The notes: generated from the letters alone by a model not told the origin. Shown: positions 9,094-19,364, numbered from the stretch's first letter. The stretch is DNA of 64,000 bases from TH5896 sp049578985 (GCA_049578985.1 JBAUMZ010000198.1:59360-123359); one strand, 5' to 3'. Numbers and translations are program-made.

Positions 9094-9692
9094 CTTTTTT
9101 CTGTCAGCACAATTTTAGCTTTAGGAATTCTCGGATATGATATTTTTTTCACGTTTACATTTTTTAGTACAATTCTAGGATCGTTACAGTATGTGGCCAA
9201 TAGTAGCTAGAGTAGCTAGATAGTTGAACCAGCTATTCGGGTTGAACTAAGAGTATCCTGTTTGCCGCCTGGCATGTTATTTAATCAAATTTATTTCTAT
9301 GATAAAATACATATAAACTCGAAATAATAGGATCTCGGGATGGGTGAAGCGTTGCAAGTGGAATATACTGATCTTGTTAAGGCTATGTGAAGGGACACTC
9401 CTTCTTTTTTGGTTGCATTTTGGTATCTTGGAAACAATGAACCTTGTTATCGATCGGATAGACCAGCTGATACATCCTCTCATGTTACCCTTGTAGATAT
9501 CTTATTTTCGAATCAAGTGTATTAAGTTGTGCATACACACAATTGAGACTAACGATCAAGTCCAACACCAAGTCGCGAAAAACCGCTCTCATCGAATCGC
9601 AGTTGAAAACGAAGTAGATGTGCTATACTTGCTATGTGATGGATCGAATTTCGGTAAAAGGTTAAATCTAGTTCATTGAATACTGAAAATGT

Positions 9693-11609
9693 TTGAAATC
9701 TAAGAATATTAGTGAAATGGCTTCGTCTAGTACGATACAGTTGGGATCTTCATCTATTGCTCAAACAAATAGCAAAGCCAAGATCAACTTTAGTAAAAAA
9801 GCTGAATCTGAGTTCTTTGTAGATAATTCTGCTTTGGCAGGATTTACTGGAGAGCGGATTTTATATATGGCTATACGCGAGCTCATCGAGAATTCCCTCG
9901 ATTCATGCGAGGCAGAACGGATCTTGCCGAAAATAGCAGTGTCGCTCAAACTGATAGATCCTCTAATCGATCTGTGGTCGATTTCATGCGAGGATAATGG
10001 GATAGGGATCCGTTCGGATAAGGTCTCAATAGCTGTCTGCTCTTTTCTTACCTCCGGTAAGTATGTCGAACAACAGCAGAGAGGTTTATTCGGTGTAGGC
10101 CTAAAAATGATAGCGGCGTTTTCCACAAAAGATACGGATCATCCTCTCAGAGTATGGTCAAAATCAGCTGAAGAGGCCAAAGAGTATTATTTTGAGTTAC
10201 GCACGGACATTGGTACCAATAAACCAATAGTGTTGACAAAGCGTGATACTAAGCCTAAAGAATCTATACTTAGAGGAAAATCTGGCTTTCGAATAGAGGC
10301 AGTCTTAAGAGGACGTCTTTCCCCTATAACCAAGAATAGGATACATGATTATATAAGCCAGACCAGCATTGTTAATCCCTATGCTGTGATATCATTTTCA
10401 ACGGATGACGGAAAGATTACATTTGATAGGCGAACCACTATCATGCCTGAACCCGCCAAGGAAGTTCTTCCACACCCTGCAGACATGGATTTAAAGACAC
10501 TCAAGAAAGCAATTGGGAATCATGCCCTTCAGAAGACGACGATACAAGGTATCTTGTGCAATTCCTTTCAAAAACTATCATTTGATAAGGCCAAAGAAAT
10601 TATTAGAATTGCAGGTATTGAAGCAAAACAGGCTGATAAATATAATGAGCATGAGCTTATCAAAATTGTAAATATTTGCAGGCAAACTAAATTTCAATCC
10701 CCTAATGTAGACCATTTGTCCCCCATTGGAGAACGGATTTTTACAGTTGGAATGTCTGCTGAAAGATCTATCTTTACTAGGAAAGAGAACTCGATTTCAG
10801 AGGACCACTTACAGCCAAGAATATCAACCAAAGAGATGAAACCTGCACTAACGGGATATTCATCGCGTGCATGTATTATTAATAACAGGCCAACGATAGT
10901 GGAATGCGGGCTCGCTTACGGTGGTAATCTTTCTTATTTTAAGCTCTACAGATTCGCCAACAAGATACCATTGCTTTATGATGAAGGATCTGACGTAGCT
11001 AGGGAAGTGATATCGGAAGTAGAACTGAACAAGATGGGTGTGTCTAAGAAGCAGGTCAAAGAGCAATTCAGTGGTCTCGATTCCCGGTCGGATCGTGCGA
11101 TAGATCTCCTTCCTATTCACATATTTTTCCATATATGTTCAACAAAAATACCCTACAAGACTGCAGGAAAAGAAAGTATTGCTTCAGAAGGTGAGTTGAA
11201 AAAGTATATGAAAGCCTGTCTTAGCGACCTTTACAGGAAAGTAAGTAAGCAGATACGACATGAAATGCATTTGAAGGATACAGAGAACAGGCTGAAACTC
11301 TACAGGTATTATATACCTTTGATAGTAGACGCAATTTCTGAATCTATCGATGTTAGTGCTGAGGATCTGACCAAGAGCTTTTTGACTTTGGTTGAAAGAC
11401 ATGTCAAGAAGGAAGTTTCTCACTCTCCATCACTAAAGGTCAATGCTGAGAGTCACACAGCACATAATGTTCGAGGACTGCATGAGAGTTCGAGGTCTAA
11501 AGAAGCATCACTAGTTTCCAAGTCGAGTAAACCATTGAAAATCAAGCATGTGGATACTACGCAGGAAAAAATCGAGAATTTCATTACACCTTCGGAGGAA
11601 TCGCGTTAG
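9693..11609 (+). CDS. top6B: DNA topoisomerase VI subunit B
   Basis: The ATPase subunit of the type IIB topoisomerase, 638 residues. The GHKL fold is clear: N-box ELIENSLDSCE (about 63-73), G1 box DNGIGI (101-106) and G2 box RGLFGVGLK (130-138). The helix-two-turn-helix and transducer domains follow, and a lysine/serine-rich tail of about 60 residues follows those. ATP-driven dimerisation gates passage of one duplex through a break made by subunit A. The gene for subunit A starts two bases after the stop, so both are made from one transcript. The frame starts at TTG 9693; ATG at 9717 (MASSSTIQ) is an equally good start. Confidence 0.95.
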   Translation: MKSKNISEMASSSTIQLGSSSIAQTNSKAKINFSKKAESEFFVDNSALAGFTGERILYMAIRELIENSLDSCEAERILPKIAVSLKLIDPLIDLWSISCEDNGIGIRSDKVSIAVCSFLTSGKYVEQQQRGLFGVGLKMIAAFSTKDTDHPLRVWSKSAEEAKEYYFELRTDIGTNKPIVLTKRDTKPKESILRGKSGFRIEAVLRGRLSPITKNRIHDYISQTSIVNPYAVISFSTDDGKITFDRRTTIMPEPAKEVLPHPADMDLKTLKKAIGNHALQKTTIQGILCNSFQKLSFDKAKEIIRIAGIEAKQADKYNEHELIKIVNICRQTKFQSPNVDHLSPIGERIFTVGMSAERSIFTRKENSISEDHLQPRISTKEMKPALTGYSSRACIINNRPTIVECGLAYGGNLSYFKLYRFANKIPLLYDEGSDVAREVISEVELNKMGVSKKQVKEQFSGLDSRSDRAIDLLPIHIFFHICSTKIPYKTAGKESIASEGELKKYMKACLSDLYRKVSKQIRHEMHLKDTENRLKLYRYYIPLIVDAISESIDVSAEDLTKSFLTLVERHVKKEVSHSPSLKVNAESHTAHNVRGLHESSRSKEASLVSKSSKPLKIKHVDTTQEKIENFITPSEESR

Positions 11610-11611
11610 TC

Positions 11612-12718
11612 ATGGCAGCTATGGACAAACGCCATAAGGAGACGACAAAAAAGATAAAACTAATCATGAAGGACATTTGTAATGATGTTCTTTCTGAAAA
11701 AAAAATGCCTTCTTTCGACATAACAAAGATTGGTTATGACAACACAGTTTGGTCAGAAGCGAAAAGAATGCTTACGGTAGGAACGAAGACTGTCCATATA
11801 AGTCCTGATACGACCAAAAAAATCCCAACCTTTTCACAGTATGTTGTCATGTCTAATGCTGTCAGGAAATTATTGGATGAGCAGATGGAGAGCACTATTA
11901 GAGGAATGTACTATGCGACCCTTAGCACAGTAGGAGATGAGAAGAATAAGCAAAAGTTCTGGACAAGCCAAGATGCATCAGACGATGCGATTAAAGCTGT
12001 TGAATTACTGACTGGAGTTCCAAGAGAAGAGTTTTCTGTTACATCAAAGCCGAAAGGAATGATTTCAGGTCCCATCTTACTACGTGTCGGAGGTGATATA
12101 ATAGACTGTAACCTCGGGAGTCGTGCAACATCACAATTGATTCCTACAAACATCATGGACGTAGAAATAGTCGACGTCAAAGCTGACTTTGTGATGGTTG
12201 TTGAGAAAGACACTGTCTTGAATAATATTAGAAAATCTGGATTCATCCAAAAGTATAATGCCATTTTGATGACCGGGTCAGGGGAGCCTGATAGGGCAAC
12301 AAGAATGATGGTGAAGACCTTAAATGAAGTGTGGAAAAAACCAGTAGTTGTGTTTGCAGACGCAGACCCTTGGGGACTGGGCATCGCACTGAGGTACAAA
12401 ATAGGTAGTGAATCCCTTAGCTACGATAGCGATAGGCTAGTCACTCCAGATGCTAAGGTATTGGGCATGATGTTTTCTGATATATATGATTATAGCATCC
12501 CTGAAGTTGCTCGACTTACGGCATCTGAAGAGGATCTAAACAGGGCCAGCGACATGAAAAAGAAACAATGGCTAAAGGAAAAGAAATGGCAAAAAGAATT
12601 GAGTCTCTTTCTCAAGAATAAGGAAAAATGTGAGCTTGATGCTTTCTTTAAACATGGTTTCCGATACTTGGCTGAAACATATCTTCCTCAAAAACTGCGC
12701 GCTTCAGGCATCTTGTAG
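11612..12718 (+). CDS. top6A: DNA topoisomerase VI subunit A (Spo11-like)
   Basis: The DNA-cleaving subunit, 368 residues. The winged-helix domain carries the nucleophile in RGMYYATLS (Tyr100/Tyr101, one of which forms the 5'-phosphotyrosyl bond). The Toprim domain shows the conserved Glu in VVEKDTVLN (about 203) and the DxD in FADADPWG (about 250-252), which bind Mg. It lies immediately behind top6B, so the A2B2 enzyme is produced from one operon. The length is normal for archaeal Top6A. Confidence 0.95.
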   Translation: MAAMDKRHKETTKKIKLIMKDICNDVLSEKKMPSFDITKIGYDNTVWSEAKRMLTVGTKTVHISPDTTKKIPTFSQYVVMSNAVRKLLDEQMESTIRGMYYATLSTVGDEKNKQKFWTSQDASDDAIKAVELLTGVPREEFSVTSKPKGMISGPILLRVGGDIIDCNLGSRATSQLIPTNIMDVEIVDVKADFVMVVEKDTVLNNIRKSGFIQKYNAILMTGSGEPDRATRMMVKTLNEVWKKPVVVFADADPWGLGIALRYKIGSESLSYDSDRLVTPDAKVLGMMFSDIYDYSIPEVARLTASEEDLNRASDMKKKQWLKEKKWQKELSLFLKNKEKCELDAFFKHGFRYLAETYLPQKLRASGIL

Positions 12719-12950
12719 AAGTCCTGTATAAATAGCCAATTTTATACTCAGTTTATGTCTTAAACTTTTCAGACAATTCAAACAAGTATACTGGAATCAG
12801 CCAATCTAGTCTGCAAATCTGTGTTGGCTAAATACATGTGAGCTGGATTAGTAAGGGTCATGGTGTATTGTCTCTTTATGGTTCAAAAAGTGGATACACG
12901 GAAACAGCAGCATCCGTTTTGCTTTATCATATTTCCAGCCAGTTGATGTT
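12719..12950. other. Convergent intergenic region
   Basis: About 230 A/T-rich bases between the ends of top6A (plus) and lysK (minus). Short T runs just after the top6A stop could end transcription. No ORF or RNA was recognised. Confidence 0.4.
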
Positions 12951-14600
12951 CTAGCCTGCTTCGGCATCTTGATATGGCTTTGTGCAAAAATTATCCAGCT
13001 GTTCATAGGTCCATTTGATCCCAATATCTACTATGTAATTGCCCAACCGTGGGCCTTTCTCCGCATTAATCAATATTCTATAGAGCAAATTGAAAAATCC
13101 TTTTGGTTGCAGCCCTTTCCTTTGCGCAATCGAGAATATCTCCGATTGAATAGCAATAGCGAGTCCGCCCTTATCATCTACAGTTTCCATGTTTTTTAGG
13201 TATTGTATCAGTTCAAACAGTGCCTCTTGCTCTGTGTTGGAAACATTTACGTTTGTCACAAGGGTTGTTGATAGATAATCATTTGACCAGTTCGATGCCA
13301 GTTGAATCTTCGTAATCAACGATTCGCTCTTATTCTTTACCAACTTGTACTTTACCAATCGATCATACACTTTGTCAACCTGTTTCTCATCTCCTCTAAA
13401 CAAAAGTGCCTGTTGTGCTAATATTCTATAAGGAACGTGCAGTGAAGGGACTAAGGGAGGTTTCAATAAGTGAATGTATTCATATATCCCTCTTAATTTT
13501 GTACGCTTGGCAATATTTTCTTCAGTAACGGTACCAAAGAAAATATCCTCTATGAAATCGTATTCATCCATCAAATTTGGAACATCATCTATACCTACAT
13601 GTCGAGTGCCAGAAATGCGTTTGTACAATAATAAAAGAAGTGATTCTGGAGTTCCGTATCTTAACCATGTCTGTGGGGTCAAAACGTTTCCCGACGATTT
13701 GCTAATTTTTCTTCCCCCTTTATCTAGGAACATTTCATATTTAATATGCGTGGGGTGCGCAAATTGCAAAATCTCATCTGATATCCAATCATTTATTCTT
13801 ACCGAATCCAAAATATCCTTTCCATACGCCTCAAATCTGATATCAAAGGCTTGCCATCGAGCGGCAAATTCCACTTTCCAAGGTAGCTTTCCATTTCCTT
13901 CTTCCAGGTATGTTTCGCCATGGTGGCCACAACCCTCTAAGTGATCGTCTCCTATCCTTGCCCCCTCACACTTGTATTCTATCATACGTTTGTCGGGGAA
14001 ATATTCTCCCGGTGATGCGACGTATATTCTTCCACATTTATCACAGATTGGAAAGTAAGGAAGGGATCGTACATACTTTTCCTGTCCAACAATCTTGGCG
14101 ATATTTTTTCCGATCCTTTCATGATTCTCGAGAATCAAGTCGATCTGATTCACGAGAAGCCCGCGTTTGTAAGTAGACTGGCTGCTTATGTGGGTATACT
14201 TTATTTTAAGCCGATCCAAGGAGTCAAGTAAGAGTCCAGTCATATGTGCACCATATGATGAATGACAAGATCCGAATGGATCAGGGATGCTTGAAACCGG
14301 TTTAGCTATGTATGAGGCCAATTCCTTCGACAAACCTGAAGGGACTTTCCGGAGTCCATCCATGTCATCCGAATAAGTTAAGAGCTGCGCGTCATAACCC
14401 ATACTTTTCAACGCAACCGCAATCCCGTACGCCCTCACAGCATCCCCTAAACTTCCCAAATGGGGAATTCCTGACGCCCCGAGGCCACTTTCAACTCTGA
14501 TTGTGGAAAGGCTTCTGTTTAACTTTATTTCTCTCTCAATTAATTCGTGTGCAACTTTGTCAAGCCAAGTTCCTTTTCCTATGAATGCGTCTGGATTCAA
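12951..14600 (-). CDS. lysK: Lysyl-tRNA synthetase, class I
   Basis: A 549-residue class I LysRS, the archaeal form unrelated to the class II enzyme. The Rossmann-fold HIGH-equivalent is GIPHLGS (about 44-50) and the KMSKS-equivalent is KISKS (about 298-302). A zinc-binding-like CDKCGR and a second Cys pair lie in the insert domain, and an alpha-helical anticodon-binding region follows. It charges tRNA-Lys; one tRNA-Lys gene is present at 59967. It begins six bases after the elp3 stop, so the two translation-related genes form an operon. Confidence 0.95.
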   Translation of the reverse strand: MNPDAFIGKGTWLDKVAHELIEREIKLNRSLSTIRVESGLGASGIPHLGSLGDAVRAYGIAVALKSMGYDAQLLTYSDDMDGLRKVPSGLSKELASYIAKPVSSIPDPFGSCHSSYGAHMTGLLLDSLDRLKIKYTHISSQSTYKRGLLVNQIDLILENHERIGKNIAKIVGQEKYVRSLPYFPICDKCGRIYVASPGEYFPDKRMIEYKCEGARIGDDHLEGCGHHGETYLEEGNGKLPWKVEFAARWQAFDIRFEAYGKDILDSVRINDWISDEILQFAHPTHIKYEMFLDKGGRKISKSSGNVLTPQTWLRYGTPESLLLLLYKRISGTRHVGIDDVPNLMDEYDFIEDIFFGTVTEENIAKRTKLRGIYEYIHLLKPPLVPSLHVPYRILAQQALLFRGDEKQVDKVYDRLVKYKLVKNKSESLITKIQLASNWSNDYLSTTLVTNVNVSNTEQEALFELIQYLKNMETVDDKGGLAIAIQSEIFSIAQRKGLQPKGFFNLLYRILINAEKGPRLGNYIVDIGIKWTYEQLDNFCTKPYQDAEAG

Positions 14601-14606
14601 AAAAAC

Positions 14607-16262
14607 TCACTTCAGCAATTTGGTTACATAATATCCATTCCGATTGTAACCCAGTTTTTCATAGTATTTTCTCGTTCCTATAGCACTAATCACAGACAAG
14701 GTGTCCACACCGAACTCACATTTAGCTATTTGTTCTGCATCTGCCATAAGCAATCTGCCTAGACCTCTATGTTGCCATGACCGAGTGTTTGCTTTTCTTC
14801 CAGCACTCAGCGTCTGACCATAGACGTGAAGCTCTCTTACAACAGCTACAACCTGAGTGCGATTATTGTAGCGTCCATATGAACGAAGCTCAGATTCAAC
14901 GGATCCAGTAACCTTTCTCAATCTCAAAAAACCTAATATTGCCGATCTATCATCTGTTTCATAAGACAAGAAAATTTCTTGCCCTTGTGCTGCCTTATAA
15001 TCCAATCTAATTAATTTGAAGGATTGTAGATCAATGCTGCCTTTGGACTTCAAGCCTATTTCTCTGCATCTTATGCATTTACAAGTACGCCCTTCTGAGT
15101 ATAATCTTTCTAATGCAATTTGTCTAAGGTTACCCTCTTTAGGACCAGCTATTATATCTTTTGTTTCTATCTCCCTTTGGATCCTCATAATCCGGATCCA
15201 AGGAGGAATTTTCTTTTTTAATTCTACAAGCATTTTTACCATCTCTTCCTCAGTACATGGTGTAAACCGCCCACTAGAATACAACTTATGTAATCCTGTA
15301 TTCCTTAATACTAGCGTAGGGTATATTTTTAGCATGTCCGGTCTGTAACGAGGATCGTACAGAAGCTGTTGTAAGTCTTCTAAGTCTTTTTTAGGCGATG
15401 AGCCGGGTAGACCTGGCATCATATGAGCAACAATTTTTAATCCCGCATTTCTTGCAATCTTGAATGATTCTGTCACATCATCTATGTTGTGCCCTCGATT
15501 AGTTAGCCTGAAAACTTCATTTCGTAGCGACTGAACGCCGATTTCTACTCTTGTTACCCCTAGACTTAACATCATCTCAATATGGCTCCACTTGCAGTAA
15601 TCAGGTTTAGTCTCAATTGTTAGTCCGACACATTTGTGATTTGATATTTCGTTGACGCTCATAGCCTCCTGAAGTGTGGATGACGGCTCTGTCTTTAGAT
15701 CAGAATTGAGCGCGTCGTAACAGGCCTTTGCGAAATCATGCTGATACTCTTTCGTCATAAAAGGAAAAGTCCCGCCTATAACGATTAGTTCTATCTTGCC
15801 CGTATCATGTCCATTTATCTCAAGCTTATTCAGCTTAGTAGTTATCTGTTCAAAGGCATCATATGCATGAGATTGAGCAATTTTAGTAGCAGGTTCCGAT
15901 CCTACATAGCTCATAGGAGTATTGAACTCAACCCCCCCTGGGCAATAAATACATCTTCCTTGAGGACAGGGGTAGGGCGTAGCCATTACTGTTATAATAG
16001 TAACACCCGACGCAGTTTTTACGGGTCTTATCTTGAGGATGTCTCTAGAGGAAGAGTTTTTTGGCAAATATTTCATAAAATCATGACGGCGAGGGAGGTG
16101 CTTTAGATGAAACTCAGACGAAACCTGTCTTAATATATTTGATATAACGGCAAATCTGGATTCCTCCATTTCGCATATTCTTCTTGCGATTTCCTTGCAG
16201 GCTAGATCATACTGAAGGGGATTTTCTATTCCTGAAATTTCAACTACATTCGACCCGGTCAT
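14607..16262 (-). CDS. elp3: Elp3, radical-SAM/acetyltransferase tRNA uridine-34 modification enzyme
   Basis: A 551-residue enzyme that adds a carboxymethyl group to U34 in the wobble position of tRNAs. The radical-SAM cluster ligands are in YPCPQGRCIYCPGG (Cys99, Cys104, Cys107). The middle domain contains GVTRVEIGVQS and the HMMPGLPGS motif. The C-terminal about 150 residues form a GNAT domain ending with the acetyl-CoA loop RSWQHRGLGRLLM. It lies in an operon with lysK. Archaea carry Elp3 without the other Elongator subunits, as here. Confidence 0.95.
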   Translation of the reverse strand: MTGSNVVEISGIENPLQYDLACKEIARRICEMEESRFAVISNILRQVSSEFHLKHLPRRHDFMKYLPKNSSSRDILKIRPVKTASGVTIITVMATPYPCPQGRCIYCPGGVEFNTPMSYVGSEPATKIAQSHAYDAFEQITTKLNKLEINGHDTGKIELIVIGGTFPFMTKEYQHDFAKACYDALNSDLKTEPSSTLQEAMSVNEISNHKCVGLTIETKPDYCKWSHIEMMLSLGVTRVEIGVQSLRNEVFRLTNRGHNIDDVTESFKIARNAGLKIVAHMMPGLPGSSPKKDLEDLQQLLYDPRYRPDMLKIYPTLVLRNTGLHKLYSSGRFTPCTEEEMVKMLVELKKKIPPWIRIMRIQREIETKDIIAGPKEGNLRQIALERLYSEGRTCKCIRCREIGLKSKGSIDLQSFKLIRLDYKAAQGQEIFLSYETDDRSAILGFLRLRKVTGSVESELRSYGRYNNRTQVVAVVRELHVYGQTLSAGRKANTRSWQHRGLGRLLMADAEQIAKCEFGVDTLSVISAIGTRKYYEKLGYNRNGYYVTKLLK

Positions 16263-16371
16263 ATGTGCCGCACCAAGCTATTCGACTATGGGGATATTAA
16301 TTGTTGTTTCAGTTGAGATTTTGTTCAACTTTGGCCCCTTGTAATAGAGGGAGGTGGAAGGTTTCCTGGTT

Positions 16372-17436
16372 TTATCGAAGTCTTGTATCTTTGTTACGAA
16401 GTTTACATGAAACCTCTCCGGTACCTGGCTTCTCTATGATACCGACTTTGGAGGTTCTCATCCTATATTTCTCGAACGTCGAGAGTATAGCTTCAGCAGA
16501 AGACCGAGGTGCGATTATGCACAAGCCGATCCCCATATTAAACGTCCTATACATTTCAGCGAATCCAATTTTCCCTCCAACCTGTATCAATTTGAAAATT
16601 TCAGGTGGATCAGGCATGTTGTCTAATCGGTAGTTAACCTTATTGTTGATTCTACGTAGTTTCGTAAAAGAACCACCAGTTATATGTGCTATGCCGTGGA
16701 TTTCTACTCCAGAACCGAATAAATCAACCATCGGCCTTACGTAAATTCGCGTTGGCGTGAGCAGTTCATCGCCAAAGGATCTTTTTAAATTTCCTACTTT
16801 CTTATGAAGATTGTCTTCTGGCACAGCTCTCCTCACTAAAGTGAAGCCATTAGAATGTAGGCCGCTACTTTCCACTCCTAATATGATATCTTCTTTCATA
16901 ATCCTATTTCCTAAAACAAGTTCAGATCTTTTTCTTACAAAACCTACTGCGGTTCCGCTGAGTTCGATAGAATACTTATTGTGAACATTTGATAGTAATC
17001 CCGGTACTACAGCCGTTTCACCGCCTATAATCGCAACTCCGGCTTCTTTTGCTCCTTTTACAAGGCTGTTAGTTATTGTACCGAGTGCGAGGGGATCTGG
17101 TTTCGCCGTGGCGATATAGTCCACGAAGGCAAAAGGGACACTCCCCACACAGATAAGGTCATTTACGTTCATGGCTATACAATCTATACCAACTGTGCTG
17201 AAATCGTTCATCGCATGGGCAATTAATAATTTCGTGCCCACACCGTCACAATGAAGAGCCAATATGCATGATCCGATATCAACTAAACCAGCATAATGAC
17301 CAAAACCAGATAATACTCGTCCCTTATTGGGATTCTTGTGAGTACGTTGTATTAGGCGGCCTATCAGATGGTGTACAAGATCTACCTGTTTGATATTTAC
17401 CCCAGACTCCGCATATGTCAATCTTTTACGACGCAT
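16372..17436 (-). CDS. purM: Phosphoribosylformylglycinamidine cyclo-ligase (AIR synthetase)
   Basis: A 354-residue purine biosynthesis enzyme closing the imidazole ring of AIR with ATP. The N-terminal YAESGVNIKQVD, CDGVGTKLLIA, IAMNVNDLICVG and the GGETAVVPGL motif (about 140-150) are all present, as is the C-terminal IAHITGGSF. Length and motif order are normal. It lies upstream of elp3 in the same direction with a gap of about 110 bases, so co-transcription is possible. It is a paralogue of the ThiL kinase encoded at 4605. Confidence 0.94.
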   Translation of the reverse strand: MRRKRLTYAESGVNIKQVDLVHHLIGRLIQRTHKNPNKGRVLSGFGHYAGLVDIGSCILALHCDGVGTKLLIAHAMNDFSTVGIDCIAMNVNDLICVGSVPFAFVDYIATAKPDPLALGTITNSLVKGAKEAGVAIIGGETAVVPGLLSNVHNKYSIELSGTAVGFVRKRSELVLGNRIMKEDIILGVESSGLHSNGFTLVRRAVPEDNLHKKVGNLKRSFGDELLTPTRIYVRPMVDLFGSGVEIHGIAHITGGSFTKLRRINNKVNYRLDNMPDPPEIFKLIQVGGKIGFAEMYRTFNMGIGLCIIAPRSSAEAILSTFEKYRMRTSKVGIIEKPGTGEVSCKLRNKDTRLR

Positions 17437-17522
17437 TCAAAAATCTATAATTAGGAACTCTTATTAAGTTTGAGATACATCTGGATTCTCACGAGTTTTA
17501 ACTAGTTTTGATCTGTTCTTCA

Positions 17523-18191
17523 TTACGTCCCGGATGTAGTGACATTTTGGAGAGGATACAATTTAGTAACTCCTATGACAAAAGTACTTGTATTAGGTAG
17601 AACAATTCTATCACCACTTGTATTAAATAGTACTATGTCTGTGATCGCTGACGTGTTTCTATTACTTGCAGAGTTTTCTTGGATCTCAAAGTTGTAAAGA
17701 CACATGTATCCAGGTCTGGATAGATCATTCTCCATACTCAAGTTTGCAGGCTGTAATTTTGGTATTTCACCGATCATAATTCTTAGACGGGTACTGTTAT
17801 CAGAATCACAAGGAAGTTTAGCAGATACGGATCCTTCTGCTATAGCGAAAGGATAGGTGTCATAAAGGTGAATAAAATCCTTTGCCGGTATTATTTGATG
17901 TGATAGTATTATGTTCTCTCCTTGCGAGTACGCATTATAATCGACGCCTTTGTCAGAAGTATTGGTGTTTCTTACCTCATCAAGAACTGAATTCATCAAG
18001 TTACCCGGGGATCCGATTGACTCTAGTAATTTCTCTGGATCAGTTGCCATATCTGGAGACCTAAGATTAGTTCTATCACTTAATTGAGCTAAAACATTGA
18101 AGTTCAAGTCAGTATTAGTATCTATTAAGGGAACAAGCGGGAGAATTGATGCAGTAAATACAAGGAGCGCGATAATATGTCGAACATGCAT
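17523..18191 (-). CDS. Secreted or lipid-anchored hypothetical protein
   Basis: A 222-residue protein with a clear N-terminal signal segment (residues about 4-23: a basic MHVRH followed by a hydrophobic IIALLVFTASILPLVPL run). The rest is polar with many Asn/Ser/Thr residues and several NxS/T sites, as in exported thaumarchaeal proteins that may be glycosylated. Two cysteines (about residues 130 and 160) could form a disulphide. No family is recognised. Confidence 0.6.
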   Translation of the reverse strand: MHVRHIIALLVFTASILPLVPLIDTNTDLNFNVLAQLSDRTNLRSPDMATDPEKLLESIGSPGNLMNSVLDEVRNTNTSDKGVDYNAYSQGENIILSHQIIPAKDFIHLYDTYPFAIAEGSVSAKLPCDSDNSTRLRIMIGEIPKLQPANLSMENDLSRPGYMCLYNFEIQENSASNRNTSAITDIVLFNTSGDRIVLPNTSTFVIGVTKLYPLQNVTTSGT

Positions 18192-18591
18192 ATGTTAAAA
18201 CTTGAAACTTTCTACAAAAGGCGCGGTGTCATTTTTTGTTGATTAATGCATGATCGTATTTAACTCGCGTGAGGGCTATGAGTTCGATCTCATCAAGGAG
18301 TTCGTCTTCGATATCGTTTCGGTAAGAAGAATACTGGAAAAGCGGACTATTGAAGGAAGCTTCGAATAGAGTCCGAGTGCACACGTAAGTCTTGAGCATG
18401 TTGTATCATGTGGGCTAAAAAGGAGGTTTGAAATAATTAGATAGGTATGAGTACGCAATCTCCCCGCCCCAACATGAATGATTATCTGGGACACAGGATT
18501 GCGGCGAGCATCGATGGATAGGATGTATATGGATGAATCACACTGAGATATGGGGTTTGTGCTCAAAAGAACTAAAAGGAAGTGAGAATGG
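18192..18591. other. Intergenic region with a possible 39-codon ORF
   Basis: About 400 bases without a convincing gene. On the plus strand, ATG 18250 to TAG 18369 encodes a protein-like 39-residue sequence beginning MIVFNSREGYEFDLIKEF and containing VSVRRILEKRT. There is no clear promoter or ribosome-binding site. The 96-codon minus-strand frame at 18276-18566 looks like a shadow. Confidence 0.25.
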
Positions 18592-19185
18592 TCACTTTAT
18601 TTCGTACAATGCTATTGACAGTTTTACGGCGAACCTTTCATCAGTAGCTTGGGCGATTGGAATCACGTATTTTTCGGTTTCTTCCTTATACCTAAATGCC
18701 TTTTCGCGCTGACTAACAGTTCTCAAAAACCTGGCGTTGTCTAGCCTGTCTGCTAACATTACATATCTTGTAATCTTGGAACTAGACGCAATTTTCTCAA
18801 AATAGTGTTGTAAAGATTCTTCCGAGCTAATGCGTGAAAGGGTAAAAATGATATCCCTAATGCTTTCACCAAAGTCTGCCAACAAACTTGTCGAGTCGTA
18901 TGATGGATTTCTTGACTTTTCGAGGACATCATGCAGAAGCGCCGCGCTCAATGCATTGATATCTCTGCAACAAATTTCTTCGCTAAGGATAAGCGACACT
19001 CTTAGGCAATGATTTATGTATGGGTCATTTCTATTGTTGTTTCTTGAAAGACCGGCGTGTAAATTGAAAGCTACACTGAAGGCCCTAGTTAACTTGTACA
19101 CGTCATCAGGTGAATTTTCAAACGGCTTCATTAGTTTAGACAGCCCTACTTTCGTAAATTCATTCAAGCAACTATCCATAATCAT
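18592..19185 (-). CDS. HD-domain protein of the RelA/SpoT hydrolase (Mesh1-like) type
   Basis: A 197-residue single-domain protein. DPYINHCLRVSLIL (His59), AALLHDVLEK (His85-Asp86) and YVMLADRLDN (Asp146) match the metal-binding pattern of the HD domain in SpoT/Mesh1 enzymes, which remove pyrophosphate from (p)ppGpp. There is no synthetase or ACT/TGS domain. The usual HD..ED signature reads EK here (Glu89-Lys90), so the conserved Asp after Glu is replaced. Hydrolase activity on ppGpp is therefore doubtful, and another nucleotide may be the substrate. It is a lone gene. Confidence 0.7.
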   Translation of the reverse strand: MIMDSCLNEFTKVGLSKLMKPFENSPDDVYKLTRAFSVAFNLHAGLSRNNNRNDPYINHCLRVSLILSEEICCRDINALSAALLHDVLEKSRNPSYDSTSLLADFGESIRDIIFTLSRISSEESLQHYFEKIASSSKITRYVMLADRLDNARFLRTVSQREKAFRYKEETEKYVIPIAQATDERFAVKLSIALYEIK

Positions 19186-19364
19186 GTGATCTACTCAAAT
19201 GTCACCCCTTATGATATTATCATTGTTGCGGACAATCCCTCAGCGTTGCACATGTTACAGTACTTGAGGTAAAGTACCATATTATGGGAACATTATCAGT
19301 ACCTGTGTCGTCATTCAAAAATTAGTCCGTCCGAGGGTAATTCTTGGCAATGGAACCAGCTAGC

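Larger units (their letters stand above)
7065..9692. other. 2.6-kb region without intact genes; decayed sequence
   Basis: No long ORF with family resemblance survives here, although protein-like runs appear in several frames interrupted by stops. The clearest is a minus-strand DUF3883-like fossil (7235-7560) and a plus-strand frameshifted run (about 7569-7800). Further protein-like pieces occur on the minus strand near 8500-8650 and on the plus strand at about 9340-9525. In the latter, an in-frame TGA splits a run starting MGEALQVEYTDLVKAM. The stretch is best read as a gene graveyard next to a tRNA gene; no integrase or transposase was recognised. Confidence 0.5.

Noticed and set aside
9340..9525. 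Plus-strand run starting MGEALQVEYTDLVKAM and continuing after a TGA
   Set aside because: Interrupted by a stop and without recognisable family; noted only as part of the decayed region.
18276..18566. 96-codon minus-strand frame
   Set aside because: Composition is that of a random frame (Ser/Ile-rich, no hydrophobic pattern), with no ribosome-binding site, and a more protein-like short frame exists on the other strand.
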